A stretch of 43,237 nucleotides of DNA from positions 1-43,237 of the forward strand of contig VSNY01000001.1 in NCBI GenBank assembly GCA_009774535.1. Direction: 5' to 3'. Every line of letters starts with the position of its first letter. Within the stretch, counting starts at the first letter, position 1. A program made the position numbers and the translations under genes. Of the stretch, positions 14,374-22,262 are shown in pieces. This stretch comes from Lachnospiraceae bacterium. GTDB lineage: Bacteria; Bacillota; Clostridia; Lachnospirales; Lachnospiraceae. The notes under the pieces were generated by a model. The model was given only the letters and a program-made list of their open reading frames with translations. It was not told where the DNA came from and searched no databases.

Positions 14374-15429
14374 ATGCAGGAATTACATATTCATGGAAAA
14401 ACAAGAATCGGTGCAGATCAGCCCGTTTATATTATTGCAGAAATGTCCGCAAATCATACAGGAAGTCTCGCACAGGCAAAAGAGATTATTCATGCCGCGA
14501 AAGAATCCGGCGCGGACTGTATCAAGATCCAGACCTATACGCCGGATACCATTACCATCGACTGTCAGAATGCATACTTTCGTATAGAGAGCGGGATCTG
14601 GGCCGGAGAGAGCCTGTATCAGCTGTATGGCAAAGCATATACGCCATGGGAATGGCATCCGCAGTTAAAAGAAGAAGCGGAAAAGGCCGGAATCGACTTT
14701 TTTTCCACGCCTTTTGACCGCACAGCGGTTGATTTTCTGGAAGAACTTGGAGTGGAATTTTATAAAATCGCTTCTTTTGAGCTGGTGGATCTTCCGCTGC
14801 TTGCGTATGTAGCATCAAAAGGCAAACCGATCATACTGTCAACCGGAATGGCCTCCCTTTACGAAATTGCCGAGGCTGTGCAGACGATACAAGGGCAGGG
14901 CAACCAGCAGCTTGCATTGCTTCGCTGTGCCAGTGCCTACCCGGCTGTAACAGATGAAATGAATCTGACAACGATGCAGCATATGGCCGCTGTTTTTCAG
15001 CTTCCGGTCGGTCTTTCTGATCATTCTATGGGATCTGTAGCGGCAGTAACAGCTACAGCTTTGGGAGCGAATATGATTGAAAAACATTTCTGCCTGAGCC
15101 GGGAAGCAGGCGGCGCAGATGCTTCTTTTTCTATGGAACCAAAAGAGTTTGCAGCAATGGCAGCAGATATTCGCCAGGCAGAAAAAGCGATTGGCAGGGT
15201 GTGTTATGGTGTTTCCAGGCAGGAAGCTGAAAACCGCAAGCTGCGCCGCTCTGTTTTCAGTGTGGAAGAGATTAAAAAAGGTGAAAAACTGACAGAAAAA
15301 AATGTACGGGTGATCCGGCCGGGATATGGCCTTGCACCAAAGTATTATACCCAGGTGCTGGGACAGACAGCTTTGCGGGACATTCCGCGCGGTACACCTA
15401 TACAGTTTGAAATGACTGGCTGTTTGTAA
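14374..15429 (+). CDS. pseI: Pseudaminic acid synthase PseI
   Basis: The 351-residue protein is of the NeuB/SpsE family: an N-terminal TIM barrel (YIIAEMSANHTGSLAQAKE, GADCIKIQTYTPDTIT, FFSTPFD, KIASFELVDLPLL, ILSTGMASLYEI, LSDHSMG, MIEKHF) and a C-terminal antifreeze-like SAF domain (about 285-345: RRSVFSVEEIKKGEKLT... RDIPRGTPI). It condenses phosphoenolpyruvate with 6-deoxy-AltdiNAc to form pseudaminic acid. The ATG at 14374 is chosen because the other nearby ATG (14363) is in a different frame. The stop lies 13 bases before pseH. Confidence 0.93.
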   Translation: MQELHIHGKTRIGADQPVYIIAEMSANHTGSLAQAKEIIHAAKESGADCIKIQTYTPDTITIDCQNAYFRIESGIWAGESLYQLYGKAYTPWEWHPQLKEEAEKAGIDFFSTPFDRTAVDFLEELGVEFYKIASFELVDLPLLAYVASKGKPIILSTGMASLYEIAEAVQTIQGQGNQQLALLRCASAYPAVTDEMNLTTMQHMAAVFQLPVGLSDHSMGSVAAVTATALGANMIEKHFCLSREAGGADASFSMEPKEFAAMAADIRQAEKAIGRVCYGVSRQEAENRKLRRSVFSVEEIKKGEKLTEKNVRVIRPGYGLAPKYYTQVLGQTALRDIPRGTPIQFEMTGCL

Positions 15430-15442
15430 AAGGGGTGTAATC

Positions 15443-15892
15443 ATGGAGTATTATTTAAAAACAGCGCAGTGGGAAGACATGGATTTACTGTTTGTCTGGG
15501 CGAATGACCCTGCTGTCCGCAGAAATTCTTTTTCTTCCAAAGAAATTCTTTATGAAGAACATCAAGTATGGTATCAAAAGCTGCTGTCAGATCCGGACCG
15601 CCGACAGTATCTGTATATGCACAATGGAGTGCCGGTTGGGCAGGCGCGGATTGCGGTATCGGGAGACATTGCGGAAATCAGTTACAGTATTTGTGCAGAA
15701 AAACGCGGGACAGGACATGGAAAAAGACTGCTGTGCCTGCTGCCTGGGCAAATAAAAAAAGACTTTCCACAGGTGAAATATCTGGCTGCAAACGTACTGA
15801 CAGGTAACACAGCCTCCGCAAATGCGTTTTTGCGAGCCGGATATCAGAAAGCGTATGAAATATACAAGATGGAATGCAAGCGTATGTTTTAA
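15443..15892 (+). CDS. pseH: UDP-4-amino-sugar N-acetyltransferase PseH
   Basis: A 149-residue GNAT protein: a beta strand with VPVGQARIA, then SYSICAEKRGTGHGKRLL, which holds the acetyl-CoA pyrophosphate loop (RGTGHGK), and the closing NVLTGNTASANAFLRAGY typical of GNAT enzymes acting on sugars. PseH acetylates the 4-amino group made by PseC. It is shorter than fused PseG-PseH proteins found elsewhere, so it does not supply the missing hydrolase step. GGGGTG lies upstream of the start. Position between pseI and pseC supports the assignment. Confidence 0.85.
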   Translation: MEYYLKTAQWEDMDLLFVWANDPAVRRNSFSSKEILYEEHQVWYQKLLSDPDRRQYLYMHNGVPVGQARIAVSGDIAEISYSICAEKRGTGHGKRLLCLLPGQIKKDFPQVKYLAANVLTGNTASANAFLRAGYQKAYEIYKMECKRMF

Positions 15893-15986
15893 ATTTCATT
15901 TCCACAAACCGGAAAGCACATCTTATGAAAAGCAATGGAAAGACACACTTTGGATGCGGCAATATTGCTACAGAAAGGAACCGCGT

Positions 15987-17147
15987 ATGCTTTTAGAAAA
16001 AGAAAATATACCATACGGGCATCAGACAATTGACGAAGCAGATATTCAGGCAGTGATTTCTGTACTGCGGTCTGACTATCTTACGACTGGCCCGTCTGTA
16101 GAGACATTTGAACAAAAAGTAGCCGCTTATACGGGCGCCGGGTATGCCGCTGCAGTTGCAAACGGCACGGCGGCGCTCCATACTGCCTGCCTGGCCGCAG
16201 GAATCAGGGAAGGCGACGAAGTCATCACGTCTCCGATGACCTTTGCGGCTTCTGCCAATTGTATCCTCTACTGCGGCGCCAGGCCGGTCTTTGCCGATAT
16301 TGATCCGGATACCTGTAATCTTTCACCAGATCAAATCGAAAAAAAGATTACGCCAAGAACGAAAGCAGTGATACCCGTTCATTTTGCCGGGCAGCCCTGC
16401 GATCTGGACGCGATCGGCCGGATCGCGGATGCCTGTCATCTGACCGTGATCGAAGACGGCGCGCATGCCCTTGGCGCCTGCTGGCATGGGAAAAAAATCG
16501 GTTCGTTTTCTGCAATGACGACATTCAGCTTTCATCCGGTTAAACCAATTACTACGGGTGAAGGAGGAATGGTTGTTACCAATGACGCGCGGCTGTACGA
16601 AAAGCTGCGCCTATACCGCAGCCATGGAATTACCAGAGATCCGCTGCAGATGCAGGAGACAGGAGGCAGCTGTAAAGACCGCGGAGAAAGCTGGTATTAT
16701 GAACAGACCGCGCTTGGGTTTAATTACCGGATGACGGATATTCAGGCAGCGCTGGGGATCAGCCAGATGGACAAACTGGATCTGTTTTTGGAAAAGCGGC
16801 GCAATATCGCAAGACGTTACCAGGAAGCGTTTCAAGATCATCCGTGCATTGGAATCCCATATGTCCCGGAAGGAGTGCAAAGCGGCTGGCATTTGTATGT
16901 TATCCGGATCCGTAACGGCAGACGTGCAGAAGTATTCCGCAGTCTGCGTGACGCCGGAATCGGGGTAAATGTTCATTATATTCCGGTATACCGGCATCCT
17001 TATTATCAGAAGCACGGATATCGCGGCACGAGCTGCCCGCAGGCGGAGAAACTTTATGAAGAGATGATCAGCCTGCCTATTTATCCGGGGCTTAGCAGGG
17101 AGCAGCAGGAGTATGTTATTGAAAAGGTGCTGTATGTCTGCGGCTGA
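15987..17147 (+). CDS. pseC: UDP-4-keto-6-deoxy-sugar aminotransferase PseC
   Basis: The ATG at 15987 with AGAAAGGAA upstream gives 386 residues, the usual PseC length; a longer frame reaching back to 15822 would overlap pseH and has no homologous N-terminus. It is a DegT/DnrJ/EryC1/StrS aminotransferase: NGTAALHTACLA binds PLP phosphate, VIEDGAHALGA holds the Asp that contacts the pyridine nitrogen, and the Schiff-base Lys is 186 in FHPVKPITTGEGG. It transfers an amino group from glutamate to the 4-keto sugar made by PseB. As last gene of the operon it is followed by a hairpin and a convergent gene. Confidence 0.93.
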   Translation: MLLEKENIPYGHQTIDEADIQAVISVLRSDYLTTGPSVETFEQKVAAYTGAGYAAAVANGTAALHTACLAAGIREGDEVITSPMTFAASANCILYCGARPVFADIDPDTCNLSPDQIEKKITPRTKAVIPVHFAGQPCDLDAIGRIADACHLTVIEDGAHALGACWHGKKIGSFSAMTTFSFHPVKPITTGEGGMVVTNDARLYEKLRLYRSHGITRDPLQMQETGGSCKDRGESWYYEQTALGFNYRMTDIQAALGISQMDKLDLFLEKRRNIARRYQEAFQDHPCIGIPYVPEGVQSGWHLYVIRIRNGRRAEVFRSLRDAGIGVNVHYIPVYRHPYYQKHGYRGTSCPQAEKLYEEMISLPIYPGLSREQQEYVIEKVLYVCG

Positions 17148-17166
17148 TACTCACACCCCCGCAGAC
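17136..17166. terminator. Hairpin between convergent pseC and the helical-protein gene
   Basis: GTCTGCGG (17136-17143) pairs perfectly with CCGCAGAC (17159-17166), spanning the pseC stop. No U-tract follows in either direction, so termination is plausible only as a weak or factor-assisted, two-way signal. Confidence 0.35.
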
Positions 17167-17168
17167 AG

Positions 17169-18929
17169 TTATCTGTACATGCCATATGCCCTTAGTTCCC
17201 GGTGAAAAGCAGAACGCCGCGGAAACATTTTTTTATAATCCGTCATCACATGCTGCGCCGCACTCGGATTCCCGATGGACTCCCTGACTTCTCCAAGCGC
17301 TGCAACAAACGCCGCGCACTCTTCATAATAATTACGGCGATTGGCCTCCATAATGCCGCTTACCCGTTTTTCCACCAGCTGTTCCACCCAGTGCAGATAT
17401 TTGTGCCAGTCTTCATCGGTCAGGGAAACCGTCTTCTTCCAGCTGCAGAAGCATTGCCAGAACAGTGCTTCATCGCTTTGCTCTGTTTTTTTCAGCAGTC
17501 CCTTTTCATAATCGGCTGTTTTAAAGTTTGCGGCTTCTGCAGCTATTTTACACATTCTTAGGCATCCTTTTCCGTTCAGATTTGCGCTCTTATACAACAG
17601 CAGCAAATATAAGGCAAGTCCTTTTTTCATAAACGTATAACTCCAGCCTAATGCTTCTTTCACATTCATTACATGTTCCATCACATAGGTAAATCTTTCC
17701 TGCAAAAATGACAGGTAATGCACAGTTGCATTTGCGGCCAGATTTTCGCGCAGTTCCAAATTTGTGCCGGAAGGAAACAAGCCGTCTGTTTTTCTGGTTT
17801 CCAGACTGTTACAGATGTTTGTTACTTCTGTGTGGACTTTGGAATAGTCCTCGCATTCGACGCGCAGGCGCAGGTAATTTACAATACCGGAGTCTGAGCG
17901 GAAGGCTTCCAGCCAGCCCAATTCTGCTTCCCGCTGTCTGCCGAGGCGAAGGGCAATCCGGCTGAGGCATAATGCGGTTTCACTGCGGGCAATATATTGG
18001 ACGCCAATTGCGTCCAGTGCTTCTTTTGCGGCTTCCAGCAGGTTTTCATCTGGCGTGGTACCAGTATTGTTTTCGATATACTGCATGTACAGACGCGGAT
18101 GCTGCGGATGGTATTTGCGTGCAGCTTCCAATTCCAGCTGCGGATCGTTGGACAGTTCCAGCGCTTCTTTTAACAGCGCCGCTGCCCGGTCAGAACCTTC
18201 TTCTCCCAGATACATCACCCATTGACGAAAAAACGCGTCTGTATCCGGCAGTTCTTCGCCGCTTTGCAGCACCATTTCTAATGTTACGTGCCTTCCGCAG
18301 TAAGATCCAAGCAGATCATACATCGCTTTTGGTCTTTCGGACGGCGTATGGATGGAGTAGGCCGCATAGGCGGCGTCTATGATCAAACGGTCAAGATTTA
18401 GTGTACACAGTCCTTGCTCCTCAAGTTCTTCGAGCGAGATCGTATCGCTGACATAGTCGGAGTATTCGCCTGTAACGGCAACTTCTAAAGTAATCAGCAT
18501 CATTGCCAGTTCATATGCAGCCTGGTAATGTTCGCTGTCTACACAATGGTGGATAAACTGGCAGGCGTCTGTAAGGATTCGTACGATTCCATTTGGATCC
18601 TGAAATGTATATTCCGTCTCATCCTTGTCATACCAGTCGTTATAAGATCCGCTATCGTAACATTCCTGTATGGAACTGTCCAGCTCCCATTCCCCGTCTT
18701 CAATATTTATGATTTTTTCTTTATAGTCATCATACGCGTCGGACCATTCTGCTTTTTCTTCCGCATAATGGGTCTTGTCTTTTTCCGGATTCTTTAACTC
18801 GGCTAAAAACTGGTTTCGTTTTTCTGCTGGAAGTTTCCTTGCCAAAGAATGGATAAATTGTGCCAGCTGTTCTTTGGTTTGTCTGTCCGCCGCCTGGTCT
18901 GTTTCTTTTAAAAACTTTGGAAGGTTCAT
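17169..18929 (-). CDS. Large helical protein of unknown function, coupled to a PIF1 helicase gene
   Basis: The ATG complementary to 18927-18929 overlaps the helicase stop as ATGA, which fixes the start and gives 586 residues. The sequence is acidic and helical throughout, with degenerate helical-repeat character (AAYELAMMLITLEVAVTGEY, RYIENNTGTTPDENLLEAAK-like pairs and SEALCLSRIALRLGRQREAE-type turns), suggesting a TPR-like solenoid. An Asp/Glu-rich, Tyr-rich stretch lies at about 60-120. No catalytic motif is recognisable. Coupling to the helicase suggests a shared role, perhaps as a scaffold or regulator, but that is inference. No signal peptide or membrane segment is seen. Confidence 0.7.
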   Translation of the reverse strand: MNLPKFLKETDQAADRQTKEQLAQFIHSLARKLPAEKRNQFLAELKNPEKDKTHYAEEKAEWSDAYDDYKEKIINIEDGEWELDSSIQECYDSGSYNDWYDKDETEYTFQDPNGIVRILTDACQFIHHCVDSEHYQAAYELAMMLITLEVAVTGEYSDYVSDTISLEELEEQGLCTLNLDRLIIDAAYAAYSIHTPSERPKAMYDLLGSYCGRHVTLEMVLQSGEELPDTDAFFRQWVMYLGEEGSDRAAALLKEALELSNDPQLELEAARKYHPQHPRLYMQYIENNTGTTPDENLLEAAKEALDAIGVQYIARSETALCLSRIALRLGRQREAELGWLEAFRSDSGIVNYLRLRVECEDYSKVHTEVTNICNSLETRKTDGLFPSGTNLELRENLAANATVHYLSFLQERFTYVMEHVMNVKEALGWSYTFMKKGLALYLLLLYKSANLNGKGCLRMCKIAAEAANFKTADYEKGLLKKTEQSDEALFWQCFCSWKKTVSLTDEDWHKYLHWVEQLVEKRVSGIMEANRRNYYEECAAFVAALGEVRESIGNPSAAQHVMTDYKKMFPRRSAFHRELRAYGMYR

Positions 18930-20521
18930 AAGCCGTGTTCCCTTTCTTCGTCTTTTGTGTATGTTCCATCGGTCCATGCAGGATTTGCACTAGTTTCCAG
19001 ATTCTGGTAAAAATGCTGCACCTCCTGCGATACCCGAAGATCCTGTTTTTTAATACTTTTCTCCAAATGCAGGCGGTCCGCGCCCGGCACCCGGGACAGC
19101 GCGACATACAGCTGGCCTACATCAAAACAATAGGGGTCCAGGTTGACGCTGTCATACGTCTGTCCCTGGGACTTATGGATCGTAACGGCAAACGCTACCC
19201 GCAGCGGCAGCTGTGTAAATTTGCCTGTCACAACCTGCGTTAAAGAAGGAACGCCTGTTTTTTCATCTATAACTACCTGATACTCGATATCTTCCCACGT
19301 ATATGGCGCGACTTCCACAGTGCCGCCATGGTCAAATTTTACAATTACCGAGTGGTTTTTCAGCTTTTCTACTGTTCCCAGCGATCCATTCTGATAATCC
19401 CCGCCTGGATCGTTTAACAGGCTCATAACCCTTGCGCCTTCACATAACACAAGCGACTGTTTGGTCGGAAGCGTATCTTGAAAATTCTCGTTGATTCCTT
19501 CATAGGACTTTTTCTCTGTATGCAGCCCGGCCATCTGCTGTTCATTTTTCTGATCGACATGTCTGTTCAGTGCGGACATATAAATGCCCGGCTGTTCTTT
19601 TTTCGCGGTATACTGGTTAAACCAGCTGATCGCGCTTTCGTCGCCGATGCGGATTTTATTCAGATTGTGAAGAAACTGCGCGTCTTCTTTTTGCCGCATC
19701 ACCTGTCTTAAGACCACTGTCGTAAAATTCATATCCGCCCATCCGGGAGCCAGAAACGCAAACCCGGAGGAAATATTGCTGATGTGATCTTTCCAGCCTT
19801 CTTCCAGCACGTCACGGTCTTTGGCAACCACTGGCGGCAGCTGGCTGAAATCACCGACTACAATGACTTGTTTGTGTTTTTTGGACATCTGCTCTGCTTT
19901 TTGTATGTAGCGGCACAAATAATCAAACAGATCAAATCTGCACATACTGACTTCATCAATCACAATTACATCTGCGGCCTTTACGGTATTTTTAATTCCC
20001 CTCAGCGGCTGGCCGGGCAGGAACGGCTGGGGCTTGATTTTAAATACGCTGTGAATGGTAGCTCCGCCAATTTGCAGCGCCGCAATTCCGGTTGGCGCGC
20101 ATACGAGGACATTTTTTCCCTGTATCCGGTTCAAAAACGCATTTAGCAAAAAAGATTTCCCGGTGCCTGCTTCTCCTGTCAGAAAGATATTTCCGCCTTC
20201 CTGCAGCATTTGAAAAGCGCGCTTTTGCTCTTCGTTTAGCTGTTTATAGGGATCATTATGCTTTTGCTTGTGTCTGCGCGGCCCTGATTTCCTGCTGCAA
20301 ACGGAATCGCTTTGGACGTTTGCGGCGTTGTTAGGTGTATGCTGTTTTTTATTTTTTGTTATTTCGCTATTCCCCAGCCAGGTTTTTGCCTCATCCTCTG
20401 TTGCAAATCCTTTAAATTCACAGCCTGGATATCCGCTTACCTGATTTTCACATTCTTCCCAGCTGTAAAACAGCCCTGTTTTTCTTCCTGCACGGACTGC
20501 ATAAAATTTATTTTTTGCCAT
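18926..20521 (-). CDS. PIF1-like helicase with N-terminal RNase H1-type hybrid-binding domain
   Basis: The 531-residue protein has two parts. Residues 1-50 (KFYAVRAGRKTGLFYSWEEC... GFATEDEAKTWL) form the Cauli_VI/RNase H1 N-terminal domain that binds RNA-DNA hybrids. After a linker with basic and Gln-rich residues, from about 90 comes an SF1B helicase: Walker A GEAGTGKSF, motif Ia CAPTGIAAL, Walker B VIVIDEVSMC, motif III GDFSQLPPV, motif V FAVTIHKSQGQTYD and motif VI YVALSRV. It would unwind DNA, G-quadruplexes or R-loops 5' to 3' in the cytoplasm. GGAGG lies eight bases before the ATG. The domain pairing suggests R-loop targeting. Confidence 0.85.
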   Translation of the reverse strand: MAKNKFYAVRAGRKTGLFYSWEECENQVSGYPGCEFKGFATEDEAKTWLGNSEITKNKKQHTPNNAANVQSDSVCSRKSGPRRHKQKHNDPYKQLNEEQKRAFQMLQEGGNIFLTGEAGTGKSFLLNAFLNRIQGKNVLVCAPTGIAALQIGGATIHSVFKIKPQPFLPGQPLRGIKNTVKAADVIVIDEVSMCRFDLFDYLCRYIQKAEQMSKKHKQVIVVGDFSQLPPVVAKDRDVLEEGWKDHISNISSGFAFLAPGWADMNFTTVVLRQVMRQKEDAQFLHNLNKIRIGDESAISWFNQYTAKKEQPGIYMSALNRHVDQKNEQQMAGLHTEKKSYEGINENFQDTLPTKQSLVLCEGARVMSLLNDPGGDYQNGSLGTVEKLKNHSVIVKFDHGGTVEVAPYTWEDIEYQVVIDEKTGVPSLTQVVTGKFTQLPLRVAFAVTIHKSQGQTYDSVNLDPYCFDVGQLYVALSRVPGADRLHLEKSIKKQDLRVSQEVQHFYQNLETSANPAWTDGTYTKDEEREHGL

Positions 20522-20599
20522 TTTTCCTCCTTACATGAATGAACCAGAAGAAACACTTTTGACATAGCGTTGCTTGGCTTGACTTGGTTTCCCGGACGC

Positions 20600-20821
20600 G
20601 ACCGGGTCGGCGGAACGGGAGGGCAGTCCGGCGGCATAGGATTGAGCGGACTGGGGCAACGCTGCGGTGAACTAATCGCTAACTGCGACTAAGACAGTCG
20701 GCGTGCGGGCCTCCTGTCTAAGTCTCCGTAAGCGCTGGATTTCACCTCCGCTAAAAGCGCCCCTTGGATGTCCTTTCAATCCTATGCCGCCGGACTGCCC
20801 TCCCGTTCCGCCGACCCGGTC
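20600..20821 (+). ncRNA. Structured palindromic element, copy A (46-bp stem around a conserved 130-nt core)
   Basis: Perfect 46-bp arms (20600-20645 and 20776-20821) enclose a 130-base core. Inside, nested stems can be drawn: GGAC/GTCC (20648-20651/20770-20773), GGGGC/GCCCC (20653-20657/20759-20763) and GGTGAA/TTCACC (20666-20671/20741-20746). Within these sit a hairpin TCGC/GCGA (20676-20679/20685-20688) and a 10-bp stem (20687-20697/20714-20724), the last two competing for two bases. No coding frame covers it. The transcribed strand is unknown. The core recurs inverted in copy B with a wholly different outer stem. I recognise no Rfam family. Confidence 0.55.
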
Positions 20822-20936
20822 ACTGTTTTCTGGCTGCCGTAACATGCCCCCCAAAATTTAGGTATCGTCTAATTTTATACGGCCGAAAGCCAGATCTTGA
20901 AATAAACGGCTGATATTGTAAAGCCTGCCATAATCA

Positions 20937-21149
20937 GACTCTACGGGCGTAGGGCTGGGACTGGGCTGGGAGATACACCCTGGAAGGACGTTGGAGGGGC
21001 GTTTTTAGCGGAGGTGAAATCCAGCGCTTACGGAGACTTAGACAGGAGGCCCGCACGCCGACTGTCTTAGTCGCAGTTAGCGATTAGTTCACCGCAGCGT
21101 TGCCCCAGTCCGCCCAGGGTGTATCTCCCAGCCCTACGCCCGCAGAGTC
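20937..21149 (-). ncRNA. Structured palindromic element, copy B (same core, different outer stem)
   Basis: The core 20984-21113 is the reverse complement of copy A's core: the first 110 bases are identical and five mismatches fall in the last 20. The outer stem is unrelated in sequence to that of copy A. It pairs 20964-20983 with 21114-21133 (20 bp) and 20937-20952 with 21134-21149 with one mismatch, the left arm carrying an 11-base near-duplication (GGGCTGGGACT) as a bulge. Preservation of pairing with divergent arms is what a functional RNA or a hairpin-targeting element would show. Confidence 0.55.
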
Positions 21150-21164
21150 GTCCGGGAAACTCCC

Positions 21165-21193
21165 AAAATGCAACACAATGTCAATTCTGTTGC
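21165..21193. repeat. Third copy of the recombination-site palindrome
   Basis: AAAATGCAACACAAT, centre GTCA, then ATTCTGTTGC. Compared with site 2 the left arm has one change, the centre one (GTAA to GTCA), and the right arm is similar with one internal mismatch. Orientation matches site 2 and is therefore inverted to site 1. It could be a decayed recombination site or merely a terminator-like dispersed palindrome downstream of the polyferredoxin gene. Confidence 0.45.
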
Positions 21194-21214
21194 CTGTGTG
21201 AGCCTTCCGGTGAT

Positions 21215-22126
21215 TCACAATCGTTCCGCAGATATTTCCGTTTTGTCCGCCATACAAGTTTGATATATCGCATGTGTACGGCAGACATTTTTACACTGTC
21301 CGCAGTGAATACATTCCGGATGATTTACTTCCTCCACCGGATCAACCTGCATGCCGCATGCCTTTTTACAGGCGCCGCATCCAGTGCATTTTTCTTTGTC
21401 AACCTGGTAGCGGAACACAGAAATCGGATTGAACAGCGAATAAACAGCCCCCAGAGGACAGATATATTTGCAAAATGGACGGTAAATGATGATTGCAAGC
21501 AGTATCGTAAGTAACAATAGTACATTTTTCCATAGATACAGCCATCCAAGCGCACTGCGCATTGAGTGATTCAGCAGCACAAGCGGAATACCGCCTTCCA
21601 GTGTCCCGGCCGGGCAGATCAGTTTGCAGAAATATGGCGCGCCCTGTCCGAGTACGTCGGTTACGCATAAAGGCAGCAAAATCACAAACAGCAGCAGTAT
21701 TACATATTTTAGCTTGCGCAGCAGTCTGTCACCTTTCCATACCTTGATTTTTTTGGGAAAAGGGATTTTATGCAGCAGATCCTGGATCAGTCCGAACGGG
21801 CATAGCCATCCGCAGGCAAATCTTCCGGCCAATGCGCCGATAAAAATCAATAACCCGGCTACATAACACGCAAATTTGAAGTTCCAGCTTCCAATTACCG
21901 CCTGCATTGCGCCGATGGGGCAGGAACCGAGCGCGCCGGGGCAGGAATAGCAGTTTAGTCCTGGTACGCATAGTTTTTTCAGCGGCCCTTGATAAATCTT
22001 CCCTCTGGCAAAACCTGCCAGATAACTATTTGACAATAGCGCCCATAGCGCCTGCATCCGGTGCCGGTGCCATTCTGTTGTTTTTTTCTTCTTCTTGTTA
22101 TTATCCTTATCTTTATCCAATTCCAA
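21215..22126 (-). CDS. Membrane-bound 4Fe-4S polyferredoxin (NapH/CcoG-like)
   Basis: The 303-residue protein has a Cys-rich N-terminal part (CVPGLNCYSCPGALGSCPIGA), membrane helices near 82-102, 135-160 and 195-215, the membrane-face motifs CGWLCPFG and CKYICPLG, and two ferredoxin clusters at the C-terminus (CTGCGACKKAC and CIHCGQCKNVC). It should carry electrons across or along the membrane. The best start is a TTG overlapping the end of the upstream CXXC gene by 14 bases, with GGAG seven bases before it. With the TlpA-like lipoprotein and CXXC protein it forms a three-gene unit probably delivering electrons to extracytoplasmic thiols; the exact acceptor is unknown. Confidence 0.85.
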   Translation of the reverse strand: MELDKDKDNNKKKKKTTEWHRHRMQALWALLSNSYLAGFARGKIYQGPLKKLCVPGLNCYSCPGALGSCPIGAMQAVIGSWNFKFACYVAGLLIFIGALAGRFACGWLCPFGLIQDLLHKIPFPKKIKVWKGDRLLRKLKYVILLLFVILLPLCVTDVLGQGAPYFCKLICPAGTLEGGIPLVLLNHSMRSALGWLYLWKNVLLLLTILLAIIIYRPFCKYICPLGAVYSLFNPISVFRYQVDKEKCTGCGACKKACGMQVDPVEEVNHPECIHCGQCKNVCRTHAIYQTCMADKTEISAERL

Positions 22127-22262
22127 TACACTCCAAACAAATGCTGACAGCCTTTTCCATTACGACTTTCATTTCTCCGCGGGAGATTCCGTACGCCATC
22201 AGGACAAGGCCTGCGGCAGCCGCGCAGATTCCCCGCCAGTCCAAGCGTCCCGGGCGTCTCAT
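22113..22262 (-). CDS. 49-residue CXXC-motif protein (CD1871A-like)
   Basis: The ATG complementary to 22260-22262 overlaps the stop of the TlpA-like gene (ATGA) and the frame ends at the TAA complementary to 22113-22115. The product opens with basic residues, has one hydrophobic helix (GICAAAAGLVLMAYGI) and ends KAVSICLECIGIG, with a CLEC motif. Small CXXC proteins of this kind sit between TlpA-like and polyferredoxin genes in Clostridia, so membrane location and a thiol redox relay are likely. Tight overlaps on both sides support reality despite the length. Confidence 0.8.
   Translation of the reverse strand: MRRPGRLDWRGICAAAAGLVLMAYGISRGEMKVVMEKAVSICLECIGIG

Larger units (their letters stand above)
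20522..21214. other. Non-coding region occupied by the paired structured elements
   Basis: This 690-base gap between the PIF1 gene start and the polyferredoxin gene end holds the two structured elements, the 115-base AT-richer spacer between them (20822-20936, nothing recognised) and a third copy of the recombination-site palindrome at 21165. Open frames within it are short, on conflicting strands and without ribosome binding sites, so I call no gene. Confidence 0.6.

Noticed and set aside
15822..15986. Longer PseC starting inside pseH
   Set aside because: The extra 55 residues match no aminotransferase N-terminus, and AGAAAGGAA precedes the ATG at 15987.
20600..21149. Retron msr-msd RNA, group II intron remnant or diversity-generating element
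   Set aside because: No reverse transcriptase gene anywhere in the window and no recognisable domain V or template/variable repeat pair.
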